Shown: positions 46,736-55,925, counted from the stretch's first letter. The stretch: 64,000 nucleotides of DNA from Streptomyces clavuligerus (GCF_005519465.1 NZ_CP027858.1:4340001-4404000); one strand, 5' to 3'. Made by a program: numbers and translations. Notes: generated by a model not told the origin, from the letters alone.

Positions 46736-47572
46736 ATGCGACCGCGCCCCGCCCCCGGCCCCGCCCCGGCCCCCGGCCCCGCCCCCGGCACCTTTCTCGC
46801 CTCCGCCGCCCGCGCCCTTCGGCCCGCCGCCGCCCTCGCCGCCGCGCTCTCCCTGTGCGCCGCCGGGCCCGCCCGCGCCGCCACCGACCCCCTCGGCGCC
46901 GGTGTCCGGGCCCCCCGCTGCGCCGCCGCCTCCGCACGGGACTTCCCCATCGACACCCGGATGAGCGGCGGCCCCTCCGTCCACCACCCCGGCGGCGGCT
47001 TCGCCGGGTGGACGGTGGAACTCGCCAACCGCACCCGCGAACCCTGCCGCAACATCCACCCCGTCCTGGTCTTCTCCGCGCGCGACCGGGGTTTCACCCA
47101 GGACCGCGTCACCCTGGAGTTCTTCGACGCCGCCGCCGCGCGCTGGCGCCCCGCCGAGCTGGAGACCAGCGGCGCGGGCGAGGTGCTCGCGGTCCTCGAC
47201 GCGGACGCCACCAGCGGTTTCGCGGTGCCCGGCCGGGAGGAGGCGCGGGTCGGCGTACGGATGGCGCTCGCCGAGGACACCCCGCCCAACCAGGTCACCG
47301 TCAACGCGGCCGTGATCCAGCGGCACGGCGACGACGGCGACTGGGTCGGCGAGTCCGACGACTACCGCTTCGCCGTGCTCGACGACACCGGCTACGGCGC
47401 CGCGGTCACCCGCGACGAACTCGCCACCACCGGCACCGGATCGCTCGTCCGGCTCGCCGTGGCCGTCGGCTCGCTGCTGCTCGGCGGCTGTGTGCTCGCC
47501 GCCCTGGTCTCCGGGCGGCCGGCCCGCGCCGCCCGCCGGGACACGGCGCGCCGCCGCCCCCCGGCCCGCTGA
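46736..47572 (+). CDS. Putative sortase-anchored surface protein (LATTG motif)
   Basis: 278-residue exported protein. A Pro/Ala/Gly-rich N-terminus leads to a signal peptide (about 20-49, ending GPARAAT). The mature part is unassigned, with Cys at 62 and 104. The C-terminus has a complete sorting signal: LATTG at 229-233, a hydrophobic stretch LVRLAVAVGSLLLGGCVLAAL, then basic residues (RPARAARRDTARRR). LAxTG is the recognition motif of actinobacterial class E sortases. GAAGG is 10 bases before ATG 46736. The function is unknown. Confidence 0.78.
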   Translation: MRPRPAPGPAPAPGPAPGTFLASAARALRPAAALAAALSLCAAGPARAATDPLGAGVRAPRCAAASARDFPIDTRMSGGPSVHHPGGGFAGWTVELANRTREPCRNIHPVLVFSARDRGFTQDRVTLEFFDAAAARWRPAELETSGAGEVLAVLDADATSGFAVPGREEARVGVRMALAEDTPPNQVTVNAAVIQRHGDDGDWVGESDDYRFAVLDDTGYGAAVTRDELATTGTGSLVRLAVAVGSLLLGGCVLAALVSGRPARAARRDTARRRPPAR

Positions 47573-47752
47573 ACCACCGCCACCGGGTGTCAGCGGGCCC
47601 CCGGCCCCCCGTCGGCGGCGGAAACCCCGCGCTGACCAGGCCGCCGATGGGGTGACGCCATTAGGCTGTCGGTGTCGGGTGCCACAGAGCCGTGACTCCG
47701 GCACACGAGCACCACGCGTCCCGTACGCCTCAGCACGGCAGGAGTCCCGTTG

Positions 47753-48532
47753 ATGGCAGAACGCAAGCCCATCGAGTCCTGGCTCACCGACATGGACGGT
47801 GTCCTGATCCACGAAGGCGTGCCGATCCCGGGCGCCGACGCGTTCATCAGGAAGCTCCGGGACACCGGCAAGCCGTTTCTGGTACTGACCAACAACTCCA
47901 TCTACACGGCCCGTGACCTGCACGCCCGCCTCGCCCGGATGGGCCTGGACGTCCCGGTGGAGAACATCTGGACCTCCGCGCTCGCGACCGCGCAGTTCCT
48001 GGACGACCAGCGCCCCGGCGGCACCGCGTATGTCATCGGCGAGGCGGGGCTCACCACCGCGCTGCACGACATCGGCTATGTCCTCACCGACCACGACCCC
48101 GACTACGTGGTCCTCGGCGAGACCCGCACCTACAGCTTCGAGGCGCTGACCAAGGCGATCCGGCTGATCAACGGCGGGGCCCGGTTCATCGGCACCAACC
48201 CGGACGAGACCGGCCCGTCGACGGAGGGCCCGCTGCCCGCCACCGGCTCGGTCGCCGCCCTGATCACCAAGGCCACCGGCAAGGACCCCTACTTCGCGGG
48301 CAAGCCGAACCCGCTGATGATGCGGACGGGGCTGAACGCCATCGGCGCGCACTCCGAGACCAGCGCGATGATCGGCGACCGGATGGACACGGACGTCCTC
48401 GCCGGTCTGGAGGCGGGCATGGAGACCTTCCTCGTCCTCACCGGGCTCACCGGGCTCGCGGACATCGACCGCTACCCCTTCCGCCCCTCCACCGTCGTCG
48501 ACTCGATCGCCGACCTGGTGGACCGCATCTAG
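47753..48532 (+). CDS. HAD-IIA family phosphatase (NagD-like)
   Basis: 259-residue HAD-superfamily phosphatase with a C2 cap (NagD/phosphoglycolate phosphatase-like). The catalytic motif is WLTDMDGVLIHEG (nucleophile and acid/base Asp), motif II is VLTNNS, and the Lys/Asp motifs are in GKPNPLMM and MIGDRMDTDVLAG. ATG 47753 has AGGAG 8 bases upstream; an in-frame TTG at 47750 is not needed. Sugar or nucleotide phosphates are likely substrates. It is not adjacent to the nag genes, so NagD naming is by family only. Confidence 0.92.
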   Translation: MAERKPIESWLTDMDGVLIHEGVPIPGADAFIRKLRDTGKPFLVLTNNSIYTARDLHARLARMGLDVPVENIWTSALATAQFLDDQRPGGTAYVIGEAGLTTALHDIGYVLTDHDPDYVVLGETRTYSFEALTKAIRLINGGARFIGTNPDETGPSTEGPLPATGSVAALITKATGKDPYFAGKPNPLMMRTGLNAIGAHSETSAMIGDRMDTDVLAGLEAGMETFLVLTGLTGLADIDRYPFRPSTVVDSIADLVDRI

Positions 48533-48555
48533 ACCACGAACGGCCGCAGCGGGAA

Positions 48556-48615
48556 CGCGAACGGCCGGATCGCGAACGGCCGGATCGCGAACGGCCGGAA
48601 GGGGAACGGCCGGAA
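48556..48615. repeat. 15-base tandem repeat after HAD gene
   Basis: Four contiguous 15-base units (48556-48570, 48571-48585, 48586-48600, 48601-48615) of CGCGAACGGCCGGAT, with a fifth partial unit just before (48537-48550). The remainder of the 300-base spacer up to 48833 is GGGACCGGGG-type low-complexity sequence without a gene. Confidence 0.9.
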
Positions 48616-48833
48616 GGGAATGATGAGGAACGGGACCGGGGGTCGGGACCGGGGACCGGGAACGGGGAGCGGGGCGCCCCGGGCCGCTGGGCCATCCGGG
48701 TCGGCCACCACCCGCTTGCTTCCTCCTCTTTCCGTATCCGGGCAGCTCAGACGGGTGAACCGGGCGACTGACCGCCGCTGCGGATGCGAAAACGCGCCAG
48801 ACGCGTGAATCTTTCCGTACCAGGAGGTTCACG

Positions 48834-49505
48834 ATGCGTTCCACTTCCATCGCTCTCCGTGCCGCGGGTGTGGCCGCCGCGCTGGTCATGGGTCCCCCGG
48901 TCATCGGGGCCCCCGCCGCCCGCGCCGAGCAGGCCGACGACCCGGTGACCGTCACCGTCCACCCCGCCGAGGCCCGCGCCGGGGACGAGGTCGAGATCCG
49001 GGTCCAGGGGTGCCGGGGCCGCTCCGGAGCCGCGTCCTCGCCGGTCTTCACGGCGGACGCCCGGCTCACCGGCGGCGGACCCCGGGCGGCGGACGACGGG
49101 ACCCGGGCGGACGAGGCGGAGGAGCGGGACGGCGGCGGGAGCGGCACCCGTTCCCTCGTCGGGAGCGCCGCCGTCCGCTCCCGCGCGGCCCAGGGCAACC
49201 ACCGCATCACCGTCACCTGCGACGGCCGCGACCACCGGGCCGCCGGAACCCTCCGGGTCACCGGGGGCGAGCCGCGCCGGGACGGACCCTCGCCCGTGGC
49301 CCCCGTCCGGGCGGGCGGCGGGGGGACGTCGCTCGCCGCGGCGGGCGACGGGCGGCAGCGACCCGGCGACGACGAGGCGGACCGGGCCGTCGGCGGCCCC
49401 AGCACCCCGCAGACCGTCATCGGGCTGCTGCTCGCGGGCGCCGCGGGTGTCGTGGTCGCCCTCCGCTCCTCACGCCGCCGCCGCACCGGCTCCGGCTCCG
49501 GCTGA
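48834..49505 (+). CDS. Secreted C-terminally anchored protein, sortase partner
   Basis: 223-residue exported protein with a signal peptide (AAGVAAALVMGPPVIGAPAARA, about 9-31), a beta-rich segment (VTVTVHPAEARAGDEVEIRVQGC, matching RITVTCDG), and a C-terminal membrane helix TVIGLLLAGAAGVVVALR followed by basic residues. The region before the helix, STPQT, resembles a sorting motif but is not a canonical LPxTG. The ribosome binding site AGGAGG precedes ATG 48834. The sortase gene starts one base after its stop codon, indicating a functional pair. Confidence 0.8.
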   Translation: MRSTSIALRAAGVAAALVMGPPVIGAPAARAEQADDPVTVTVHPAEARAGDEVEIRVQGCRGRSGAASSPVFTADARLTGGGPRAADDGTRADEAEERDGGGSGTRSLVGSAAVRSRAAQGNHRITVTCDGRDHRAAGTLRVTGGEPRRDGPSPVAPVRAGGGGTSLAAAGDGRQRPGDDEADRAVGGPSTPQTVIGLLLAGAAGVVVALRSSRRRRTGSGSG

Positions 49506-49506
49506 G

Positions 49507-50223
49507 ATGCCGTCCGCACCGGGCCCCGAGGGCCCCCCGAGCGGCACCGGGCCCGCCGCGGCCCCCGGGGCGCCGGGCACCGCCGGCCGGGGACGGCTGT
49601 TCACCGGTGTCACCTGGGCCGTCCTCCTGCTCGGCCTGTGGCTCTGGGGCCGGGGCGGCGCCCAGGACCCCGGCACCGCGCCCACCACCGGCGACGTCGC
49701 CGCCGTCGGCCGCCCCCTGAGGGTGCCGCTGCCGCCCGCCCTCGACCCGGTGAGCCCCGCCCGCCCGGAGCGGGTGGAGATCCCCTCCCTGGGCATCAGC
49801 GCCCCCGTCGTCCCCCGGGGACTGGACGCGGCGGGCGCGGTCGACCCCCCGCCGTACGCGCTGGCGCGGACCGTGGGCTGGTACGGCGCCGGTACCCAGC
49901 CGGGCGCGCGCGGCGCCTCGCTGCTCGTCGGCCATGTGGACACCGAGACCCGCCCGGCGGTCTTCTACGGGCTGAGCGCGGCCCGCCCCGGCGCCGAGGT
50001 CCGGGTGACCCGCGCGGACGGCTCGGTCGCCCGGTTCACCGTCGACGACGTCCAGGTCTTTGAACGGAAGCGGTTCGACGCCCGGAAGGTGTACGGGCCG
50101 CGCCGCGACGGCCGGGCCGAGCTGCGGCTGATCACCTGCGGCGGCACCTTCGACCGGGCGAGCGGCAGCTACACGTCCAACGTGGTCGTCTCCGCGTATC
50201 TGACCGGACTGAAGCCCTCCTGA
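49507..50223 (+). CDS. Class F sortase
   Basis: 238-residue membrane-anchored sortase. An N-terminal helix (VTWAVLLLGLWLWGRGG) follows a short Pro/Ala-rich cytoplasmic tail. The catalytic His is in LLVGHVDTETRPAVFYGL, the catalytic Cys in LRLITCGGTFDRASGSYTSN, with Arg following, as in actinobacterial class F sortases. ATG 49507 directly follows the upstream stop (TGA at 49503-49505), so translation is coupled. The likely substrate is the upstream protein, whose sorting motif is unconventional. Confidence 0.9.
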   Translation: MPSAPGPEGPPSGTGPAAAPGAPGTAGRGRLFTGVTWAVLLLGLWLWGRGGAQDPGTAPTTGDVAAVGRPLRVPLPPALDPVSPARPERVEIPSLGISAPVVPRGLDAAGAVDPPPYALARTVGWYGAGTQPGARGASLLVGHVDTETRPAVFYGLSAARPGAEVRVTRADGSVARFTVDDVQVFERKRFDARKVYGPRRDGRAELRLITCGGTFDRASGSYTSNVVVSAYLTGLKPS

Positions 50224-50427
50224 CCCGCCACCGCCCCCGGCGGGCCCGCGCGGTCCGCCACCCCCCGGCGGGCGCCCGCGCGGTCCGGCCCCGGGAACGG
50301 CGGACGGCCCTCTCGTGGGCCCGCATCCCCGTATGCCAGGATGACCAGGGGCGATCTTGTACGAGTCTTGTACAACGCGGTCTTGACAACGAGCGCGGCA
50401 CCATGGCCGGAGGGGGAGCGGGAACGC

Positions 50428-51426
50428 ATGTACGGGACGCGGACCGGACGGGCCGTCGCGGGAGCGGGAGTGGTGGCGCTGCTGCTCTCCGGCTGCTCCT
50501 CCGAGCAGAAGAAGGGCCCGGACCTGGGCCAGCAGCCCAAGGCGACCGACCCCTACTGGGTCAACCCCGACGGCAGCGCCGCCCGTCAGCTCGCCGAGTA
50601 CCACGCCGAGGGCGAGGACGCCAAGGCCGGGCTGATCGGCCGGATCGCCCGTCAGCCGACCGCCGACTGGATCGGCGCCGACGACCCGGAGAGCGCCGTC
50701 CGCGACCTCACCGAACAGGCCGCGGCGGCCGACCGGGAGGCGCTGCTCGTCCTCTACAACATCCCGCACCGCGACTGCGGACAGTTCTCCAAGGGCGGCG
50801 CGGCCGACGCCGGTGCCTACCGCTCCTGGATCGACGGGGTCGCCCGGGGCGTCGGCGACCGGAAGGCCACCGTGATCCTGGAGCCGGACGCCGTGCTCCA
50901 CCTCGTGGACAGCTGCACCCCGAAGGAGTTCCACGAGGAGCGGTACGCGCTGCTGCGCGGCGCCGTGGAGCGGCTGAAGCGGCAGCCCGGGACCTCGGTC
51001 TACCTGGACGCGGGCAACGCGGGCTGGTACCGGCCCGATGTGCTGCACGAGCCGCTGCGCCGGGCCGGGATCGACCGCGCGGACGGCTTCTCGCTCAATG
51101 TCTCCAACTTCTATCCGACCGACGCGAGCACCGAGTTCGGCAAGCGGCTGTCCGCGAAGGTCGGCGGCAAGCCGTTCGTCATCGACACCAGCCGCAACGG
51201 CAACGGCCCCTACACCGGGGGCGACCCCCGGGAGAACTGGTGCAACCCCCCGGGGCGGGCGCTCGGCGAGGTGCCGACCACCGCCACGGGGGACCCGCTC
51301 GTCGACGCCTATCTGTGGATCAAACGTCCGGGGGAGTCCGACGGGGACTGCAAGGGCGGTCCGAAGGCGGGCGAGTGGTGGCCCGAGTACGCCCTGGAGC
51401 TGGCCCGCAACAGCAAGCAGCCGTGA
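50428..51426 (+). CDS. cslZ: GH6 family endoglucanase lipoprotein (CslZ-like)
   Basis: 332-residue lipoprotein of glycoside hydrolase family 6, which cleaves beta-1,4-glucans. The lipobox is LLLSGC (Cys23). Family features are LVLYNIPHRDCGQFSKGGA, the acid-region VILEPDAVLHLVDSC, and VIDTSRNGNGPY with WCNPPGRALG near the C-terminus. GGGGGAG precedes ATG 50428. It converges on glxA-cslA, the same arrangement as in S. coelicolor, where the GH6 gene belongs to the tip-glycan locus. It may remodel the glucan made by CslA. Confidence 0.93.
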   Translation: MYGTRTGRAVAGAGVVALLLSGCSSEQKKGPDLGQQPKATDPYWVNPDGSAARQLAEYHAEGEDAKAGLIGRIARQPTADWIGADDPESAVRDLTEQAAAADREALLVLYNIPHRDCGQFSKGGAADAGAYRSWIDGVARGVGDRKATVILEPDAVLHLVDSCTPKEFHEERYALLRGAVERLKRQPGTSVYLDAGNAGWYRPDVLHEPLRRAGIDRADGFSLNVSNFYPTDASTEFGKRLSAKVGGKPFVIDTSRNGNGPYTGGDPRENWCNPPGRALGEVPTTATGDPLVDAYLWIKRPGESDGDCKGGPKAGEWWPEYALELARNSKQP

Positions 51427-51485
51427 ACGGGAACGGGAACGGGGCGGGGTGCCCGAAGGCCCCCGCCCCGTTCCCGTTCCCGTTC
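51425..51485. terminator. 25-base-stem bidirectional terminator between GH6 gene and glxA
   Basis: Perfect 25-base inverted repeat (51425-51449 with 51461-51485) with an 11-base loop; the 5' arm begins inside the GH6 stop codon. GAACGG units repeat within each arm. It is placed to stop both convergent transcripts. Confidence 0.9.
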
Positions 51486-51508
51486 GTTCCCCGTCCGGGG
51501 AGGTACCG

Positions 51509-53479
51509 CTACGGCACCTCCACCCACACCGCTTCCGACGGCGTCCCCTGATCGTCCGTCACGAAGAGCATGTACCACCCGGACGGCACCAGGGCCCGGT
51601 TCTCCGGCACCTTCACGGTGATCCCGTCGGCGGTCCGCTCCATCTCCAGTGCGATGGAGCGCTGGTCCACATCGGTCACATGGGTGACGGCGCTGGGCCG
51701 GATCAGCTTCGCGCCGGCCGCAGGACGCCCACCGCCGACGGTGAAACTCCCCGACCCGCCGCGCTCGATGCTCTTCGGTCCGCCGCTCACCTCGGGGCGG
51801 CTGTCCCGGTAGAGATAGGGCGGCTTGTAGATCTCGATCCGCTGTTCGAAAACGCCCGGCCGGGTGTTGGCCTTGTCCGCGAAGAGCGAGTCCGAACCGA
51901 AGATCATCACACTGCCGTCGGGCAGCAGCACCGAACCGGAGTGGTAGTTCCGCCCGACCCGGGGATCGGCGACCCGCTGGTACTCGCCGGTCTTCGGGTC
52001 GTACGTCCGGGCCTGGAGCACATTGGAGCCGCCACGGCCCCGGTAGTCCTCGGAGCCGCCGGTGACGAGCACCGTGTCGTCGGGCAGCAGGGAGGCGCTG
52101 GGGTAGCGGGTGCCCTTCTCCAGGGCCGCGCCGTCGCGGAAGCGCGGCTCGTCCTCCTTCAGGTCGACCAGCCGGGACTTCTTGCTGGCCTTCTCGGACT
52201 CGCCGACCCCGCCGCCGCCGATCACCATGAACCGCTGGTCCTGGGCGGGCGGCAGCATCACCGTGGCCGAGGTCTCCATCTGGTCGGGGTCGCTCAGCCC
52301 GGGGATCTTGTCGAACTCATTGGTGCCGATGTCCCAGACACCCGGGTCACGGCCGACGTCGGCGGGCCCGTACCCGGAGTTGGAGCCGGAGTAGAAGAGC
52401 TTCCCGTCGTCCATCAGGAAGAGCGCCGGATAGGTGGGGAAGCGGCGGACCTTGCCCGTGTACTCCCAGGACTTGGTCCTCGGGTCGTAGACCTCGCTCT
52501 TGCCGGGGACGACCGCCCCGATCTCGTCGAGACCGGAGACGGAGAGGACCTTGCCGTCCTCCAGGGTGGTGAGGGTGGGGTACCAGCGGGCCTCGTTCAT
52601 CGGGTCGACGGGGATGTACTTCTCCGCCACCGGGTCGAACTCATAGGCGTCCTTGATGCCCTGGAAGTCCTTCTTGTCGAGGGCCAGCTTCTGGGCCATG
52701 CCATAGACATTGCGGGCGTCGTCGCCGGTGAGCCCCGCGATCCGGTAGTTGTCCTCGGTCCCGGTCTCGTACGCCTTGCCGGTCTTCTCGGCCTCCACAT
52801 AGATCCGGCCGAGCCCCGCCTCGGTGCGCAGGAACCGCCCGGTCCCCGGATCGAAGATCTTCTTCGCCTTCTCCACCAGGACCGGGTCCTTGGAGATGAA
52901 CGTCTTGCCGTTGTCCCGGCCGGTGAACGCGGTCCCGGCGGGGATGGTCTTGGGCTCGTCCGGGTCCTCGTTGTGGACAATCATCAGACCGCCCGCCTTG
53001 GTGACATCGCCCTCCAGCTTCTCGTACCGCTTGGTGCCGCCCGCGATCAGGAGATTGCCGCCGGGGAGCTGGGTGTGTCCCGCGCAGAACATGTCGTTGG
53101 GGGTGGGGATCTTCTTGAACGTGCCGTTCTTCGGGTCCCACAGCACCGACTCGAACTTCTTGGCGTCGAAGTTCTTCTGGTTGTTGCCGGAGCCCGCGAT
53201 CAGCAGCACCTTGCCGGTGTGCAGCAGCGCCGCGTGAATGCCGTTGACGCGGCTGTCGGCGGGGATGTCCAGAAAGTCCCACCGGCCGTTGGCGGCCTTG
53301 TACTCCGGCTGGTCGATCTTGTACTCGTGGTACTTCGCGCTGCCGAAGCGCCACATCGCCGGACCGTTCATCCCGGCGACGGCGGCGACCACCGTGACCC
53401 CGATGGCTATCCGGCGGGCGCGCCGCTTGCGGTGGTTGACCCGTCCCCTCCGCTGGGCACGGGCGGCCTGCCTGCTCAT
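51509..53479 (-). CDS. glxA: Radical copper oxidase GlxA
   Basis: 656-residue galactose-oxidase-like mononuclear copper enzyme required with CslA for glycan deposition at hyphal tips. A short cytoplasmic basic region and membrane anchor (ARRIAIGVTVVAAVAGM) precede seven kelch-like beta-propeller blades and a C-terminal Ig-like domain. Active-site features are the Cys of MFCAGH (forms the Tyr-Cys cofactor in known GlxA), the Trp/Tyr of ARWYPTLT, the Tyr-His pair RNYHSG and the C-terminal His of VTHVTD. The ATG overlaps the cslA stop (53476-53479), so the two are translationally coupled. Confidence 0.95.
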   Translation of the reverse strand: MSRQAARAQRRGRVNHRKRRARRIAIGVTVVAAVAGMNGPAMWRFGSAKYHEYKIDQPEYKAANGRWDFLDIPADSRVNGIHAALLHTGKVLLIAGSGNNQKNFDAKKFESVLWDPKNGTFKKIPTPNDMFCAGHTQLPGGNLLIAGGTKRYEKLEGDVTKAGGLMIVHNEDPDEPKTIPAGTAFTGRDNGKTFISKDPVLVEKAKKIFDPGTGRFLRTEAGLGRIYVEAEKTGKAYETGTEDNYRIAGLTGDDARNVYGMAQKLALDKKDFQGIKDAYEFDPVAEKYIPVDPMNEARWYPTLTTLEDGKVLSVSGLDEIGAVVPGKSEVYDPRTKSWEYTGKVRRFPTYPALFLMDDGKLFYSGSNSGYGPADVGRDPGVWDIGTNEFDKIPGLSDPDQMETSATVMLPPAQDQRFMVIGGGGVGESEKASKKSRLVDLKEDEPRFRDGAALEKGTRYPSASLLPDDTVLVTGGSEDYRGRGGSNVLQARTYDPKTGEYQRVADPRVGRNYHSGSVLLPDGSVMIFGSDSLFADKANTRPGVFEQRIEIYKPPYLYRDSRPEVSGGPKSIERGGSGSFTVGGGRPAAGAKLIRPSAVTHVTDVDQRSIALEMERTADGITVKVPENRALVPSGWYMLFVTDDQGTPSEAVWVEVP

Positions 53480-55410
53480 TTCCTACGTCCCCCCAGGGAG
53501 ATCTGCATGGTCTGTTCGGGGTTGCCCGCGATCGCCGGGCCACCGGCGGGCGCCGGGGTGCCCCGGCCGCCGTCCGGTCCGCCGCGCCGCCGGCGCCGTC
53601 CCCGCCTCCGCTCCTTCTTCTCCTCGTGGAGGGTGTGCCGCCAGACGAAGATCGGTGCCGCCGTGATCAGCAGCGCCAGCGTGGCCCACGTGATCATGGC
53701 CGGGTGATCGTGGCCGAAGAAGAAGGACGAGCCGAGGGAGGCCCCGAACACCATGATGAAGAACAGATGAATCCGGAAGGTGCCGAAGAGGGTGTCGGGG
53801 CTGGAGGAGTCGCCCTTGGGCGTCACCACGAACTTGCTCTTCCGGCGCAGGGCGGCGTCCATCAGCGAACGGGCGTAGATGGGGGCGGAGAGCGCCGACA
53901 TCACCATGCCCGCGAGGCCGCCGGAGCCCTCGGGCTCGTGCGGGGAGACATTGTGCCGCCGGTTCCAGATGTAGAGACCGATCTGGAGCGCGGAGGCGTT
54001 CCCGTACAGCATCATCCAGATCAACGGATCGATCTGGACGCCCGACGCCCCCATGCCCAGGAAGAGCGCGCAGCTCAGCGCGGCCAGAATCCAGTTCAGG
54101 GCGGACATCGGATAGAAGATGATCATCATGGTGTAGTTGAAGAGCTTGCCCGCGGGCAGTGAGCCGTAGCCCTTCCAGTACTGCTTGAGGATCGTCTCGT
54201 AGGTGCCGCGGGACCAGCGGAGCTGCTGGGTGAAGAAGTCGGTCCAGGCGGAGGGGCCCTCGCCCACGGCCAGCACGTCGGGGGTGTAGACCGAGCGCCA
54301 CTTCTTCCCGCTGGCCGGGTTCTTCGCGCGGTGCATCTCGAAGCCGGTGGCCATGTCCTCGGTGATCGAGTCGTACAGACCGCCGATCTGCTTCAGCGCC
54401 GAGATGCGGACCGCGTTGGACGTGCCCACGAACATGGGGGCGCCGTAGCGGTTGCCCGCGCGCTGGATCAGGGCGTGGAAGAGGAACTGCTGGGACTCGG
54501 CGGCCTTGGTGACGAACGTGTCGTAGTTGCCGTAGACCTGCGGGCCGATGACGAAGCCGACGTCGGGGTCGCGGAAGTAGCCGAGCATCCGCTCCAGATA
54601 GTTGGGGAGCGGGACGTGGTCGGTGTCCACGGAGGCGAAGAAGTCGTAGCCGCCGCCGTGGGCCTGGAGCCAGGCGTTGTAGTTGCCGTGCTTGGTCTTC
54701 GCGCGGTGCGGGCCCTTCTCGGTGTTCCACTCGGGCACGCCCTTGCGGGAGAAGTGGTGCACGCCGAGCCGGGCGCAGACCTCCTTGACCTCGGGGTCGT
54801 TGCCCTCGTCGAGCAGCCAGACGTGCATCACCCCGCGGTGGCGGATGCGGACGGCGGCCTCCAGGGTCTTCGTCACCATCTCCAGGGGCTCCTTGCCCGG
54901 GACGAAGGAGGTGAGGAAGGCGACCCGGGTGCCCTCCTCGGGCACCACGGGGACGGGGTCGCGCGCGACGAGCGTGGCATGGGCGTTCGAGAGCACGTTC
55001 ATGGTGCGGAACAGCTCGATCAGGCCGATCGAGACCAGCATGATCACGTCAAGAACGAGCAGGGTGTCGTCGTTGAGGTTGGGGTCGCGCTCGGTCCAGT
55101 GGTCGGGCTGCATCAGCCAGAGGAAGAGCCCGAGGGAGACCAGGGGGGCGGAGCCCAGCAGCAGGGCCGCGCGGACGCGGTGCGGCTCCTGCGAGATCAG
55201 CGAGCGGTACTGGACCCGGTACGGTTTCCCCGGTTCCGGTTGGGTGAGGGGGCCGGCCAGCCTGCTGTAGTGCTCGTAGTCGTATTTCGGCAGCGCCTTG
55301 GCCGGGTGCTGCCGTTGCCGCTGCCCGCCGGATCTCAGATGAGCGGGCACTCTGAGCTGGGTGGTCCGGGTGGGGTCGCCGGACTCCCCAGCGCCACTGG
55401 GCGTTGTCAT
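53476..55410 (-). CDS. cslA: Cellulose synthase-like glycosyltransferase CslA
   Basis: 644-residue processive GT2 synthase that makes a beta-glucan at growing hyphal tips. Two membrane helices (near 80-100 and 115-135) precede the cytoplasmic GT domain: LLDEGND, ASVDTDHVP (the DxD), GTSNAVRISAL, the EDMATGFEMHR acceptor-site acid, and the QQLRWSRG motif (Q-x-x-R-W). Further helices and a strongly basic C-terminus ([12 protein letters not shown]) follow. It is the first gene of the cslA-glxA pair. Homologues work with GlxA and the copper chaperone/peroxidase system in S. lividans. Confidence 0.95.
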   Translation of the reverse strand: MTTPSGAGESGDPTRTTQLRVPAHLRSGGQRQRQHPAKALPKYDYEHYSRLAGPLTQPEPGKPYRVQYRSLISQEPHRVRAALLLGSAPLVSLGLFLWLMQPDHWTERDPNLNDDTLLVLDVIMLVSIGLIELFRTMNVLSNAHATLVARDPVPVVPEEGTRVAFLTSFVPGKEPLEMVTKTLEAAVRIRHRGVMHVWLLDEGNDPEVKEVCARLGVHHFSRKGVPEWNTEKGPHRAKTKHGNYNAWLQAHGGGYDFFASVDTDHVPLPNYLERMLGYFRDPDVGFVIGPQVYGNYDTFVTKAAESQQFLFHALIQRAGNRYGAPMFVGTSNAVRISALKQIGGLYDSITEDMATGFEMHRAKNPASGKKWRSVYTPDVLAVGEGPSAWTDFFTQQLRWSRGTYETILKQYWKGYGSLPAGKLFNYTMMIIFYPMSALNWILAALSCALFLGMGASGVQIDPLIWMMLYGNASALQIGLYIWNRRHNVSPHEPEGSGGLAGMVMSALSAPIYARSLMDAALRRKSKFVVTPKGDSSSPDTLFGTFRIHLFFIMVFGASLGSSFFFGHDHPAMITWATLALLITAAPIFVWRHTLHEEKKERRRGRRRRRGGPDGGRGTPAPAGGPAIAGNPEQTMQISLGGRRK

Positions 55411-55883
55411 GAGTCATCCCCCCGACACGCGTGGTGAGCGCGTGTGGTGTTGGTAGGTCGGTGCGTCCGGACCGCGAGCCCCCTCGACCCGCTGGCCTGA
55501 ACGGATGGGTGACGAGCGCGTGCCCGTGTTGACACGGGACAGTCGCTTGTCGGATGCATGATGCCTCTTCCCCCGTCCGCGGCGAGCAGGGGCCCCCTCC
55601 TCCGGCCAGCCTGGAATGGCCGGGTCCATCGCCTCTCAACTGGGCTGGAGCACGACCTCTGTCCCCTGGACGGGATTCAGGATAGGGTCCTGGGCCGTCC
55701 GTGTGGGCCCTGCGGACAAGGGGCCACTAATCGGTCATACGTGCGATCGGCAGTGATCTTATGAAAATGCCGAAAGCATATGGTGGCCTGGCCGAAAACC
55801 GATAGGTGGATGCCGGGGTCGTTGTACGGGCCTCTCCCAGGGGTGCCCCGGGCGCCCTTCGGGGCGCTCCCCGTACGGGCATG
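55411..55883. other. cslA upstream region
   Basis: Spacer of about 470 bases with no supported gene. It includes A/T-richer sequence around 55720-55800, expected to hold the cslA promoter. TTGACA occurs at 55530-55535 on the plus strand, but I cannot pair it with a convincing -10. A short plus-strand open frame (55558-55764) lacks a ribosome binding site and recognisable sequence. Confidence 0.45.
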
Positions 55884-55919
55884 ACAGAGGCCCCCTCGCC
55901 ATGGCGAGGGGGCCTCTGT
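55884..55919 (-). terminator. Palindromic terminator of first tRNA-Lys
   Basis: 36-base perfect palindrome (ACAGAGGCCCCCTCGCC, AT, GGCGAGGGGGCCTCTGT), 6 bases beyond the 3' end of the minus-strand tRNA-Lys. Confidence 0.8.
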
Positions 55920-55925
55920 TGCGCG

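Noticed and set aside
48556..48615. CRISPR array
   Set aside because: Units are contiguous 15-mers with no spacers, and no cas genes are present.
55530..55560. Plus-strand TTGACA as a promoter for a small gene at 55558
   Set aside because: No -10 at a proper distance and the short frame has no ribosome binding site or recognisable product.
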